64,000 bases of DNA from Flavobacterium orientale (lineage in GTDB: Bacteria; Bacteroidota; Bacteroidia; Flavobacteriales; Flavobacteriaceae): positions 124,001-188,000 of the forward strand of contig NZ_BMFG01000003.1 in NCBI RefSeq assembly GCF_014638005.1, written 5' to 3'. The position numbers and the translations under genes were made by a program. Within the stretch, counting starts at the first letter, position 1; every line of letters starts with the position of its first letter. Shown in pieces: positions 6,988-13,810 of this stretch. The notes under the pieces were generated by a model. The model saw only the letters and a program-made list of their open reading frames with translations, had not been told where the DNA came from and searched no databases.

Positions 6988-9087
6988 ATGAAATCAAACC
7001 CCATAAAAGTTGCCCTTATTGGAAATCCTAATACCGGAAAAACATCGCTGTTTAATCAACTTACCGGATTAAAACAACAGGTGGGAAATTATCCGGGAAT
7101 TACCGTTGAGCGAAAAGTGGGGTCGTGTTCGTTAGGCGATTCTAAAAATGCAACCATCTTAGATTTGCCGGGAACTTATAGTTTAAACACCAATTCACTT
7201 GATGAAAATTTAGTTATTGAATTACTGTTAAACAAAAATGATAACGATTATCCGGATGTGGTTGTGGTCGTTACTGAAGTTGAAAACTTAAAGCGTAACC
7301 TACTACTTTTTACTCAGATTAAAGATTTAGAAATTCCAACTGTATTGGTAATCAACATGGCCGATCAAATGGAAAAAAAAGGAATTAGTCTGGATATTCC
7401 TAAAATGGAAATTGCTTTAAAAACCAAAATTGCCCTGATTAGTTCGAGAAAAGCAACCGGCATTAATGACTTAAAAAAAATAATAAGCAATTACCAAGAA
7501 CTTTCAACAGAAGCCTGTTTGAATGCTTCTGAAATTGATAGCGACTATTTTGAAAATTTAAAACGCATTTATCCCAATCAACAAAATTATAAATTGTGGT
7601 TAGTGATATCGCAGGATGTGAATTTTGGTTCTTTAAATAAAACCATTTTACAGAATAATTCTTTTTCAAAATCAGATGCCGAATTAAAACGATTACAGCA
7701 CAAAGAAACCATCAAACGATATCAATTTATAAATGATATTTTAAAAGTTACCAAAAAAACAGATCCCACTATTGCAACAGATTTTCAGAGCAAGTTAGAT
7801 CGGATTCTAACCCATAAAATCTTTGGTTATGTAATTTTCTTCGGGATTTTGTTTTTGATTTTTCAATCCATTTTTGATTGGTCAAGCGTTCCAATGGATT
7901 TTATTGACGAACAATTTGCCTCGTTAAGTTCGTGGGTAAGTGAGCATTTACCTCCGGGAAAATTAACCGATTTAATAGCTCAAGGAATGATTCCCGGCAT
8001 TGGAGGTGTTGTGATTTTTATTCCACAAATTGCTTTTCTATTTTTATTCATTTCACTTCTTGAAGAAAGTGGTTACATGAGTCGAGTAGTTTTTTTAATG
8101 GACAAAGGCATGCGACGTTTTGGTTTAAGCGGCAAAAGCTTGGTGCCTTTAATTTCAGGAACAGCTTGTGCGATTCCGGCAGTAATGGCCACTCGAAATA
8201 TTGAAAACTGGAAAGAACGATTAATTACTATTTTAATTACTCCTTTTACAACTTGTTCGGCAAGAATACCGGTTTATACCATTTTAATTGCTCTGATTAT
8301 TCCTGACACACGTGTTTTAGGTTTTTTAAATCTTCAAGGATTAACGTTAATGTTTTTGTATGCTCTTGGGTTTATCATGGCCATTTTATCTGCTAAAATT
8401 TTGAATAGTATTTTAAAATTTCAATCCAAAAGCTTTTTTGTAATTGAAATGCCAAACTATAAAATTCCTTACTATAAAAATGTAGGTTTAAATGTGATAG
8501 AAAAAACGAAAGCTTTTGTTTTTGGAGCCGGAAAAATCATTATTTCTTTATCTATTATTCTTTGGTTTATGGCATCGTATAGTCCAAAAGATGCATTTTA
8601 TACTGCCGAAACAACTATATCTGAAACCAATAGTAGCCTTTCGGAAGATGAAATAAATGACAAAATAGCTTCTTTCAAATTAGAAAATTCCTATATCGGA
8701 ATACTGGGAAAATCAATTGAACCTTTAATTGAACCTTTAGGTTATGATTGGAAAATTGGAATCGGAATCGTAGCCTCGTTTGCCGCTCGCGAAGTTTTTG
8801 TGGGAACTATGGCCACAATTTACAGCGTTGGAAGTCACGAAGATGAAGTAAACACCATCAAACAACGAATGAAATCTGAAATTCATCCCGTTACCGGAAA
8901 ACCGATTTATAACTTTGCCTCCGGAATTTCTTTACTGCTCTTTTACGCTTTTGCAATGCAATGTATGAGTACGCTTGCAGTAGTTAAAAAAGAAACCAAC
9001 TCATGGAAATGGCCCATGATTCAACTTTTTGTAATGAGTGGCTTTGCTTATATTGTAGCTTTAATAGCTTATCAGCTTTTAAAATAA
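6988..9087 (+). CDS. feoB: ferrous iron transporter B
   Basis: FeoB is the inner-membrane ferrous iron transporter with a cytosolic GTPase domain. The 699 residues show G1 GNPNTGKTS (12-20), the switch NYPGITVE, G3 DLPGTYSL and G4 NMAD. A helical bundle follows, then the membrane part with two Gate-like regions: GMIPGIGGVVIFIPQIA, and SGTACAIPAVMATR with its conserved Cys. The C-terminal region contains FAAREVFVGTMATIY and FAMQCMSTLAVVKKET, both typical of FeoB. It is co-transcribed with feoA under the candidate metal-responsive operator. Length and motifs are complete. Confidence 0.97.
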   Translation: MKSNPIKVALIGNPNTGKTSLFNQLTGLKQQVGNYPGITVERKVGSCSLGDSKNATILDLPGTYSLNTNSLDENLVIELLLNKNDNDYPDVVVVVTEVENLKRNLLLFTQIKDLEIPTVLVINMADQMEKKGISLDIPKMEIALKTKIALISSRKATGINDLKKIISNYQELSTEACLNASEIDSDYFENLKRIYPNQQNYKLWLVISQDVNFGSLNKTILQNNSFSKSDAELKRLQHKETIKRYQFINDILKVTKKTDPTIATDFQSKLDRILTHKIFGYVIFFGILFLIFQSIFDWSSVPMDFIDEQFASLSSWVSEHLPPGKLTDLIAQGMIPGIGGVVIFIPQIAFLFLFISLLEESGYMSRVVFLMDKGMRRFGLSGKSLVPLISGTACAIPAVMATRNIENWKERLITILITPFTTCSARIPVYTILIALIIPDTRVLGFLNLQGLTLMFLYALGFIMAILSAKILNSILKFQSKSFFVIEMPNYKIPYYKNVGLNVIEKTKAFVFGAGKIIISLSIILWFMASYSPKDAFYTAETTISETNSSLSEDEINDKIASFKLENSYIGILGKSIEPLIEPLGYDWKIGIGIVASFAAREVFVGTMATIYSVGSHEDEVNTIKQRMKSEIHPVTGKPIYNFASGISLLLFYAFAMQCMSTLAVVKKETNSWKWPMIQLFVMSGFAYIVALIAYQLLK

Positions 9088-9211
9088 TCGGATATTATTC
9101 TCATCTTATTGTTTTATAATATGTTAATTATGTAATAGGTTCCTTAAGTTATGTAACAAAAGTTTTTGAAGGACTACTACCTTTACTTCACTAACTTTTA
9201 AATTTTCAACT

Positions 9212-9397
9212 ATGCCTATTTTAAATATTTTACTTGTATTAATTGTTGTTGGCTTTTTGCTTTGGGTTGTAAATACTTACATTCCAATGGATAGAAAAAT
9301 CAAAGGTATATTCAATATTATTGTTGTTATAGGAGTTGTCATTTGGTTACTGAAAGTTTTCGGATTATTAGACTCAGTTAAAAATATTACAATTTAA
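9212..9397 (+). CDS. Thivi_2564-type small membrane protein
   Basis: A 61-residue protein with two hydrophobic segments (about residues 3-21 and 32-53) separated by a short charged turn YIPMDRKIKG. This layout and the VNTYIPMD motif match the small membrane family annotated in databases as Thivi_2564; its function is not known. It starts 124 nt after feoB and ends 10 nt before the next small membrane protein, so the two form a pair. Whether they belong to the feo transcript is unclear, as no terminator is visible after feoB. Confidence 0.75.
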   Translation: MPILNILLVLIVVGFLLWVVNTYIPMDRKIKGIFNIIVVIGVVIWLLKVFGLLDSVKNITI

Positions 9398-9407
9398 ATA
9401 ACACATT

Positions 9408-9602
9408 ATGAACTTAAAAAGAATTTTTGGTGCCATACTTACCGTTTTAGGGATAGGTGGATTAATTTACACAGCCTATTTAGCTGTTAATCTTGGTGAA
9501 AGCAATCAAACAATCAAAACACTTTTGGTTTATGGAATCCTTGGTTTAGTCTTTTTCATTGCAGGTATTGGTTTAGTTAAAACCACAAAAGATGAATCTT
9601 AA
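9408..9602 (+). CDS. small two-helix membrane protein of unknown function
   Basis: A 64-residue protein with two predicted transmembrane segments (about residues 6-27 and 38-58) and a short charged C-terminus KTTKDES. I do not recognise a named family. It follows the Thivi_2564-like gene after 10 nt and is followed by a strong terminator, so the pair is probably one small operon. Its size and two-helix form suggest an envelope-stress or accessory membrane peptide, but nothing in the sequence proves it. Confidence 0.7.
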   Translation: MNLKRIFGAILTVLGIGGLIYTAYLAVNLGESNQTIKTLLVYGILGLVFFIAGIGLVKTTKDES

Positions 9603-9638
9603 AGAATAATATAAAACTACCATCAAATCACTATTTAG

Positions 9639-9676
9639 ACTTCCAAAAAGTACCCCTTTTTGGAAGTTTTTTATTT
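9639..9676 (+). terminator. intrinsic terminator after the small membrane genes
   Basis: A perfect 12-bp stem (ACTTCCAAAAAG at 9639-9650, CTTTTTGGAAGT at 9656-9667) with a 5-nt loop, followed by a T-rich tract. Confidence 0.9.
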
Positions 9677-9745
9677 TTATACTAATTGGTTCAAAATTTA
9701 ATTTCATCACTTTCAGCAAGTTAAAAATTTAACATAAAATAACCT

Positions 9746-9766
9746 TATTTATAATTTGTCTAAATA
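9746..9766. promoter_or_regulatory. candidate metal-regulator operator 1 before the FecA-like receptor
   Basis: TTATTTA (9745-9751) and TAAATAA (9761-9767) form a perfect inverted repeat with a 9-nt spacer. The 21-mer at 9746-9766 matches the sufS palindrome at 16 of 21 positions and overlaps the -33 element of the receptor promoter. Confidence 0.55.
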
Positions 9767-9785
9767 AAAACTATTTTTACTTTTG
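9755..9785 (+). promoter_or_regulatory. predicted promoter of the FecA-like receptor
   Basis: TTTG (9755-9758), exactly 19 nt, then TACTTTTG (9778-9785): a textbook Bacteroidetes promoter. The ATG is 28 nt downstream. Confidence 0.85.
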
Positions 9786-9786
9786 C

Positions 9787-9807
9787 ACCGTAGATTAATT
9801 CTAAATA
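9787..9807. promoter_or_regulatory. candidate metal-regulator operator 2 before the FecA-like receptor
   Basis: Right half AATTCTAAATA is identical to the feoA and sufS boxes, and TAGA (9791-9794) pairs with TCTA (9800-9803). It begins 1 nt after the -7 element, the same position as in feoA and sufS. Confidence 0.5.
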
Positions 9808-9813
9808 ACAAAA

Positions 9814-12057
9814 ATGAAAAATATAGTTTCCCTCTGTCTAGTGGCATTGACAGGTTTTGCTCACTCTCAAAACACAAATGAATCCTTTGATGATCTTGCT
9901 TTAAATGACTCCGTTAGAAAATTAAACGGCGTAACCGTACATGGAGATGCCTTAATTGGCAGTAAGTTCAAAGCAAAAAACAGAGCAGGTTCCACCTATT
10001 TTATTTCACCCGAAGAACTAAAAACTTTCAATTATACCGATATCAATAGAATTCTTAGAACCGTTCCGGGAATCAACGTGGTTGAAGAAGAAGGTTTCGG
10101 ACTTCGTCCAAGTATCGGACTGAGAGGAACAAGTCCGTCACGAGCATCAAAAATCACATTAATGGAAGATGGGATATTAATCGCACCGGCTCCCTATTCT
10201 GCTCCGGCGGCCTATTATTTTCCTACGGTTAACCGAATTCAAAGTTTTGAAATTTTAAAAGGCGGAAGTCAAATTCAATACGGTCCTTACACAACCGGTG
10301 GAGCAATTAACATGGTTTCAAACCAAATTCCATCTCAATTTTCAGGAAAAATAGTAGCATCTATGGGAAGTTTCGATACGAAAAACACCTATGTGAATCT
10401 TGGAGACAACTTTAAAAACTTTGGTTATTTAGTAGAATACAATAATCGGAACTCTGATGGTTTTAAAACCATCGATTTTAGCAATAGAACAACCGGTTAT
10501 AATGGAAACGACTATGTAGCAAAGTTTAGAATCAATACAAATCCTGAAGCTAAAATTTTTCAATCGCTGACTTTTAAAGCTCAATTATCAGATGAATATT
10601 CAGATGAAACCTATTTGGGATTAACGCAAAATGACTTTAATAACAGCCCATACCGTCGTTATCTATCCTCAGAAGTTGATAAAATAGATACGAAACACGA
10701 TCAATTAATGCTGACTCACTTAGCAATACCAACTGATTACTTAACGATTACAACAAAAGCTTATCGCAATAATTTTAGAAGAAATTGGTATAAATTACAT
10801 GATGTAAATGTTGGCGGTTCAAATGTTTCTTTAGCTTCGATTCTAGAAAATCCCGAAGCAAATCAGGCTGGTTATGACATTCTAACAGGAGCAACAAACA
10901 CTGCCGATAATGCATTGAGAATGCGAAATAACAATCGTGGTTATTTGGCAGAAGGAATTCAGACTGTATTTAATTTTAAATTAAACAGCGAGATTTTAAC
11001 ACACGATATTGATTTTGGAGTTCGTTATCATTTAGACAGCGAAGATCGTTTTCAGTGGGATGACCGTTATAAAATTCAAAACAATTCTTTATTCAGAACT
11101 GTAGCCGGAACTCCGGGAACACAAGACAATCGGGTTGAAAATGCAGAAGCCGTTTCAGTTCATGTCTTATATAATTTAACGTATAAAAAATTAACGTTTT
11201 CACCGGGTATGCGATATGAAAACATCATTCGTAGAAGTTTAAATTACGGCACTAGTGATTTAGATAGAACCGGAATCAATTTGAACAGAAAACAAAACCG
11301 AGTTGAAAAATACATCCCTGGTTTTGGTGCACTTTATAAAATTAACGAAGATTATTCAGCCTTTACAAGTGTTCACAAAGGTTTTTCACCTCCAGGATCA
11401 AATGAAGGTGACAAAGGCGAAAGTAGTATGAACTATGAAGCGGGTTTCCGTTTTAACAAAAAAGCATTATCGGGTGAAATCATTGCTTTTTATAATGATT
11501 TTGCACGTCTGGAAGGAGCTGACACCAACGCATCAGGCGGAACAGGAACCGGCGACTTATTTAATGCAGGACAAGCAAGAGTTCAAGGGTTAGAATTATT
11601 AGTTACGTATGATGTGTTGAACAATGAAAATTCAAAATTTAAATTACCAATTACATTCAGTTATACGTATACAGATACTGAATTAAAAAATGAATTCAAC
11701 AGTGGTACAGAAGCTTGGGGGCAAATTCAACCCGGTGATGAGATTCCATACATTGCAAAAAATCAATTTTCAATTACTGCAAATTTGGAGCACAAAAAAT
11801 TCAATTTTGCTATCAGCGGAAAATACAATGATCAATTCAGAACATTAGCCGGACAAGGTGCAATTCCGGAAAACGAATTGGTAAAAAGCAACTTTATTGT
11901 GGATGCTTCTGCCAAATATCATTTAACTGAAAAAGTAAGTTTGATGAGTAATATTGTCAATTTATTAGATAAAGAATACGCTGTTTCAAGAGTCCCTGCT
12001 GGTTTACGTCCGGGAATGCCTTTTGGAATCCATTTCGGAATTTCAGCACAATTTTAA
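9814..12057 (+). CDS. TonB-dependent receptor, FecA/iron-siderophore type
   Basis: An outer-membrane active transporter, 747 residues. Residues 1-19 are a signal peptide (ends AHSQ). The plug domain spans about 50-165 and contains IGLRGTSPSRASKITLMEDG and a QYGPYTTGGAINMVS segment typical of FecA-like receptors. A 22-strand barrel follows, and the chain ends in the usual aromatic residue (ISAQF). It has no N-terminal signalling domain, so there is no sign of sigma/anti-sigma control. It lies downstream of feoAB, has its own strong promoter, and carries two copies of the motif found at feoA and sufS. An iron-chelate substrate is therefore a good inference, but the ligand is unknown. Confidence 0.92.
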   Translation: MKNIVSLCLVALTGFAHSQNTNESFDDLALNDSVRKLNGVTVHGDALIGSKFKAKNRAGSTYFISPEELKTFNYTDINRILRTVPGINVVEEEGFGLRPSIGLRGTSPSRASKITLMEDGILIAPAPYSAPAAYYFPTVNRIQSFEILKGGSQIQYGPYTTGGAINMVSNQIPSQFSGKIVASMGSFDTKNTYVNLGDNFKNFGYLVEYNNRNSDGFKTIDFSNRTTGYNGNDYVAKFRINTNPEAKIFQSLTFKAQLSDEYSDETYLGLTQNDFNNSPYRRYLSSEVDKIDTKHDQLMLTHLAIPTDYLTITTKAYRNNFRRNWYKLHDVNVGGSNVSLASILENPEANQAGYDILTGATNTADNALRMRNNNRGYLAEGIQTVFNFKLNSEILTHDIDFGVRYHLDSEDRFQWDDRYKIQNNSLFRTVAGTPGTQDNRVENAEAVSVHVLYNLTYKKLTFSPGMRYENIIRRSLNYGTSDLDRTGINLNRKQNRVEKYIPGFGALYKINEDYSAFTSVHKGFSPPGSNEGDKGESSMNYEAGFRFNKKALSGEIIAFYNDFARLEGADTNASGGTGTGDLFNAGQARVQGLELLVTYDVLNNENSKFKLPITFSYTYTDTELKNEFNSGTEAWGQIQPGDEIPYIAKNQFSITANLEHKKFNFAISGKYNDQFRTLAGQGAIPENELVKSNFIVDASAKYHLTEKVSLMSNIVNLLDKEYAVSRVPAGLRPGMPFGIHFGISAQF

Positions 12058-12079
12058 AAAATGTTTTTATTTGTTTGTT

Positions 12080-12110
12080 AAAGGTTCTCTGTTTTTGATA
12101 GAGAACCTTT
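12080..12110. terminator. hairpin after the FecA-like receptor
   Basis: A perfect 11-bp stem (AAAGGTTCTCT at 12080-12090, AGAGAACCTTT at 12100-12110) with a 9-nt loop lies 22 nt after the receptor stop. The downstream T-run is short (TATCTTT), so it may be a weak terminator. It also runs directly into the -7 element of the next small gene. Confidence 0.65.
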
Positions 12111-12118
12111 TATCTTTG
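12111..12118 (+). promoter_or_regulatory. possible -7 element of the FeoB-associated gene
   Basis: TATCTTTG matches TAnnTTTG and ends 4 nt before the ATG at 12123, so the mRNA would be almost leaderless. There is no TTTG at 17-23 nt upstream. It could be fortuitous. Confidence 0.35.
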
Positions 12119-12122
12119 TAGT

Positions 12123-12251
12123 ATGATTGATTTTCAGGAAATAATCGCGTTTATCATTTTAGCAATTGCTATAGTAGTTCTTTATTTTCATTTTTTTGGT
12201 AAAAAGAAATCGAAAAAAAATTGCAGTAGCGATGATTGTGGTTGTCATTAA
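12123..12251 (+). CDS. FeoB-associated Cys-rich membrane protein (42 aa)
   Basis: A very short gene, 42 residues. Residues 5-25 form one transmembrane helix (IIAFIILAIAIVVLYFHFF), followed by a Lys-rich stretch GKKKSKK and a Cys-rich tail NCSSDDCGCH. This is the layout of the FeoB-associated Cys-rich family, which in other bacteria is encoded beside feoB and is thought to help ferrous transport. Here it is about 3 kb downstream of feoB, behind the FecA-like receptor, and overlaps the convergent ZIP gene by 4 nt. The role is inferred from family and context only. Confidence 0.8.
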   Translation: MIDFQEIIAFIILAIAIVVLYFHFFGKKKSKKNCSSDDCGCH

Positions 12252-13069
12252 CTTCCTAAAGCCACATCCAAACTCATCATAACAACAAATCCACCAATGA
12301 AACCGAGAGTTGCAATATCCGTATGTTTGTCTTGTTGCGTTTCCGGAATCACTTCTTCTACCACCACAAAAATCATTGCTCCGGCAGCAAATGCTAAAGC
12401 ATAAGGCAAAATAGGAGTGAAAAATGTTACGGCTACAGCTCCTAAAACGCCGGCAATCGGTTCAACCAAAGCAGAGGATTGTCCGTATAAGAAACTTTTC
12501 TTTCTACTCATTCCCATTCGTCGCAACGGCATAGAAACGGCAATTCCTTCGGGAAAATTTTGAATCCCAATTCCAATGGCTAAAATAGTAGCTCCTGCAA
12601 TAGAGGCTTCAGGAATTCCGGCAGCAACGCCACCAAACAAAACACCAACCGCCAATCCTTCCGGAATGTTGTGTAATGTTATGGCCAAAACCAAAAGTGT
12701 CGTTTTTTGCCAAGGCGATTTTACACCTTCTGTTTCTTTGAAATTGATATGTAAATGCGGTAAAACTTTATCCAAACCAAACAAGAAAAAGGCTCCTAAA
12801 AGAAAACCAACTGCTGCCGGCATTACTTTTACAAAACCTTCTCCTTCCGACATTTCGATGGCAGGTGCAAGCAAACTCCAATAACTGGCAGCAACCATAA
12901 CTCCGCCCGTAAAACCAAGCATTCCGTCTAAAGCGGCACGATTCATCGTCTTAAAAAAGAACACAACTGAAGCTCCTAACGCCGTTAAAAACCAAGTAAA
13001 TAACGTGGCATATAAAGCCGCCAAAATGGGGTCAATACTCGATAAATAGTCTACAATGCTATCAAACAT
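12248..13069 (-). CDS. ZIP family divalent metal transporter
   Basis: Members of the ZIP family move zinc, iron or manganese into the cytoplasm. The 273 residues have about eight hydrophobic helices. The metal-site helices are intact: TLHNIPEGLAVG (His133, Asn134, Glu137) and IQNFPEGIAVSM (Asn171, Glu174). A His-containing loop (LPHLHINFKETEG) lies between helices 3 and 4. It starts 1 nt after the stop of the DtxR-like regulator on the same strand, so regulator and transporter are one transcript. The regulator suggests manganese or iron as substrate. The sequence alone does not settle the metal, and a zinc or broad-range role remains possible. Confidence 0.92.
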   Translation of the reverse strand: MFDSIVDYLSSIDPILAALYATLFTWFLTALGASVVFFFKTMNRAALDGMLGFTGGVMVAASYWSLLAPAIEMSEGEGFVKVMPAAVGFLLGAFFLFGLDKVLPHLHINFKETEGVKSPWQKTTLLVLAITLHNIPEGLAVGVLFGGVAAGIPEASIAGATILAIGIGIQNFPEGIAVSMPLRRMGMSRKKSFLYGQSSALVEPIAGVLGAVAVTFFTPILPYALAFAAGAMIFVVVEEVIPETQQDKHTDIATLGFIGGFVVMMSLDVALGS

Positions 13070-13070
13070 A

Positions 13071-13724
13071 TTATATCACTTTTACAAATAAATTACCGGC
13101 AATTTTATTCGAAATTAAAATCTCTTTTCCATTCATTAAAATAGTTAGCGACATATCAAAGGCTTCTTTATTGATAATTTCAATTTCCGAACCTAACGAA
13201 ATTTGATGTTTATCTAAATACTGCAAAAAACTCGGCGAACTATCTTTAACACCTAAACACATCACTTTTTTGTTCAAACCCACTTCAGAAAGTAATTGTT
13301 TTTCCACTTTTATCATCTGTCCATATCGATCAGGAATCGGATCACCGTGAGGATCTTCTTTAGGGAAGCCTAAAAATTCATCCAATCGATTAATCAATTT
13401 CTCCGATTTAATGTGCTCCAATTCTTCCGCCAAATCGTGTACTTCATCCCACGTAAAATCTAATTTTTCTACCAAAAAAACTTCCCATAAACGATGTTTT
13501 CTTACAATCATTTTGGCAGCGTGCAATCCTTTTTGAGTGAGCGTCACACCTTGGTATTTCTGGTAATCAACCAATTCTTTTTCGGCTAATTTCTTTACCA
13601 TATCCGTAACCGAAGATGCCTTACTCTCAATCATACCCGCAATCGCATTGGTATTAATTCCTTTGGGCGAAACCAACGATAAATGATAAATTACTTTGAT
13701 ATAATTTTCTTCCGAATAGGTCAT
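13071..13724 (-). CDS. DtxR/MntR family metal-dependent transcriptional regulator
   Basis: A 217-residue metalloregulator. The N-terminal winged helix (residues 1-65, with SSVTDMVKKLAEKELVDY as the recognition region) is followed by the dimerisation/metal domain, which includes KKHRLWEVFL-type and EELEHIKSEKLINRLDEFLG segments. A C-terminal FeoA-like SH3 domain (about 150-217) is present, as in DtxR/IdeR and unlike the short MntR. It forms an operon with the ZIP gene and is divergent from a TonB receptor. An inverted repeat TTTAG-N6-CTAAA in the shared intergenic region is a likely binding site. It is the only metal-sensing regulator in the window and so a candidate for the motif at feoA and suf; this is not proven. 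Confidence 0.92.
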   Translation of the reverse strand: MTYSEENYIKVIYHLSLVSPKGINTNAIAGMIESKASSVTDMVKKLAEKELVDYQKYQGVTLTQKGLHAAKMIVRKHRLWEVFLVEKLDFTWDEVHDLAEELEHIKSEKLINRLDEFLGFPKEDPHGDPIPDRYGQMIKVEKQLLSEVGLNKKVMCLGVKDSSPSFLQYLDKHQISLGSEIEIINKEAFDMSLTILMNGKEILISNKIAGNLFVKVI

Positions 13725-13743
13725 AAATTCAATTAATTGAAAA

Positions 13744-13751
13744 CAAATATA
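13744..13751 (-). promoter_or_regulatory. predicted -7 element of the dtxR-ZIP operon
   Basis: On the minus strand TATATTTG matches TAnnTTTG, 19 nt before the start codon. No TTTG is visible at the expected upstream distance. Confidence 0.5.
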
Positions 13752-13760
13752 CTAAGATAA

Positions 13761-13791
13761 TTTGATATGAGTAAAATAATTTTTAGTTTTG
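13761..13791 (+). promoter_or_regulatory. predicted promoter of the second TonB receptor
   Basis: TTTG (13761-13764), 19 nt, TAGTTTTG (13784-13791): consensus spacing and sequence. The ATG is 19 nt downstream. Confidence 0.85.
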
Positions 13792-13797
13792 TCTAAA
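13782..13797. promoter_or_regulatory. inverted repeat TTTAG-N6-CTAAA, candidate DtxR-family operator
   Basis: TTTAG (13782-13786) and CTAAA (13793-13797) form a perfect 5-bp inverted repeat that sits exactly on the -7 element of the TonB receptor gene. The size and outline resemble DtxR/MntR operators. Binding would block the receptor promoter. Confidence 0.55.
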
Positions 13798-13810
13798 TTT
13801 ATTTTTTGGT

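Noticed and set aside
9088-9211. Promoter between feoB and the small membrane protein genes
   Set aside because: TACCTTTA at 9178-9185 is one base from consensus but no TTTG is at a suitable distance; read-through from feoB is equally likely.
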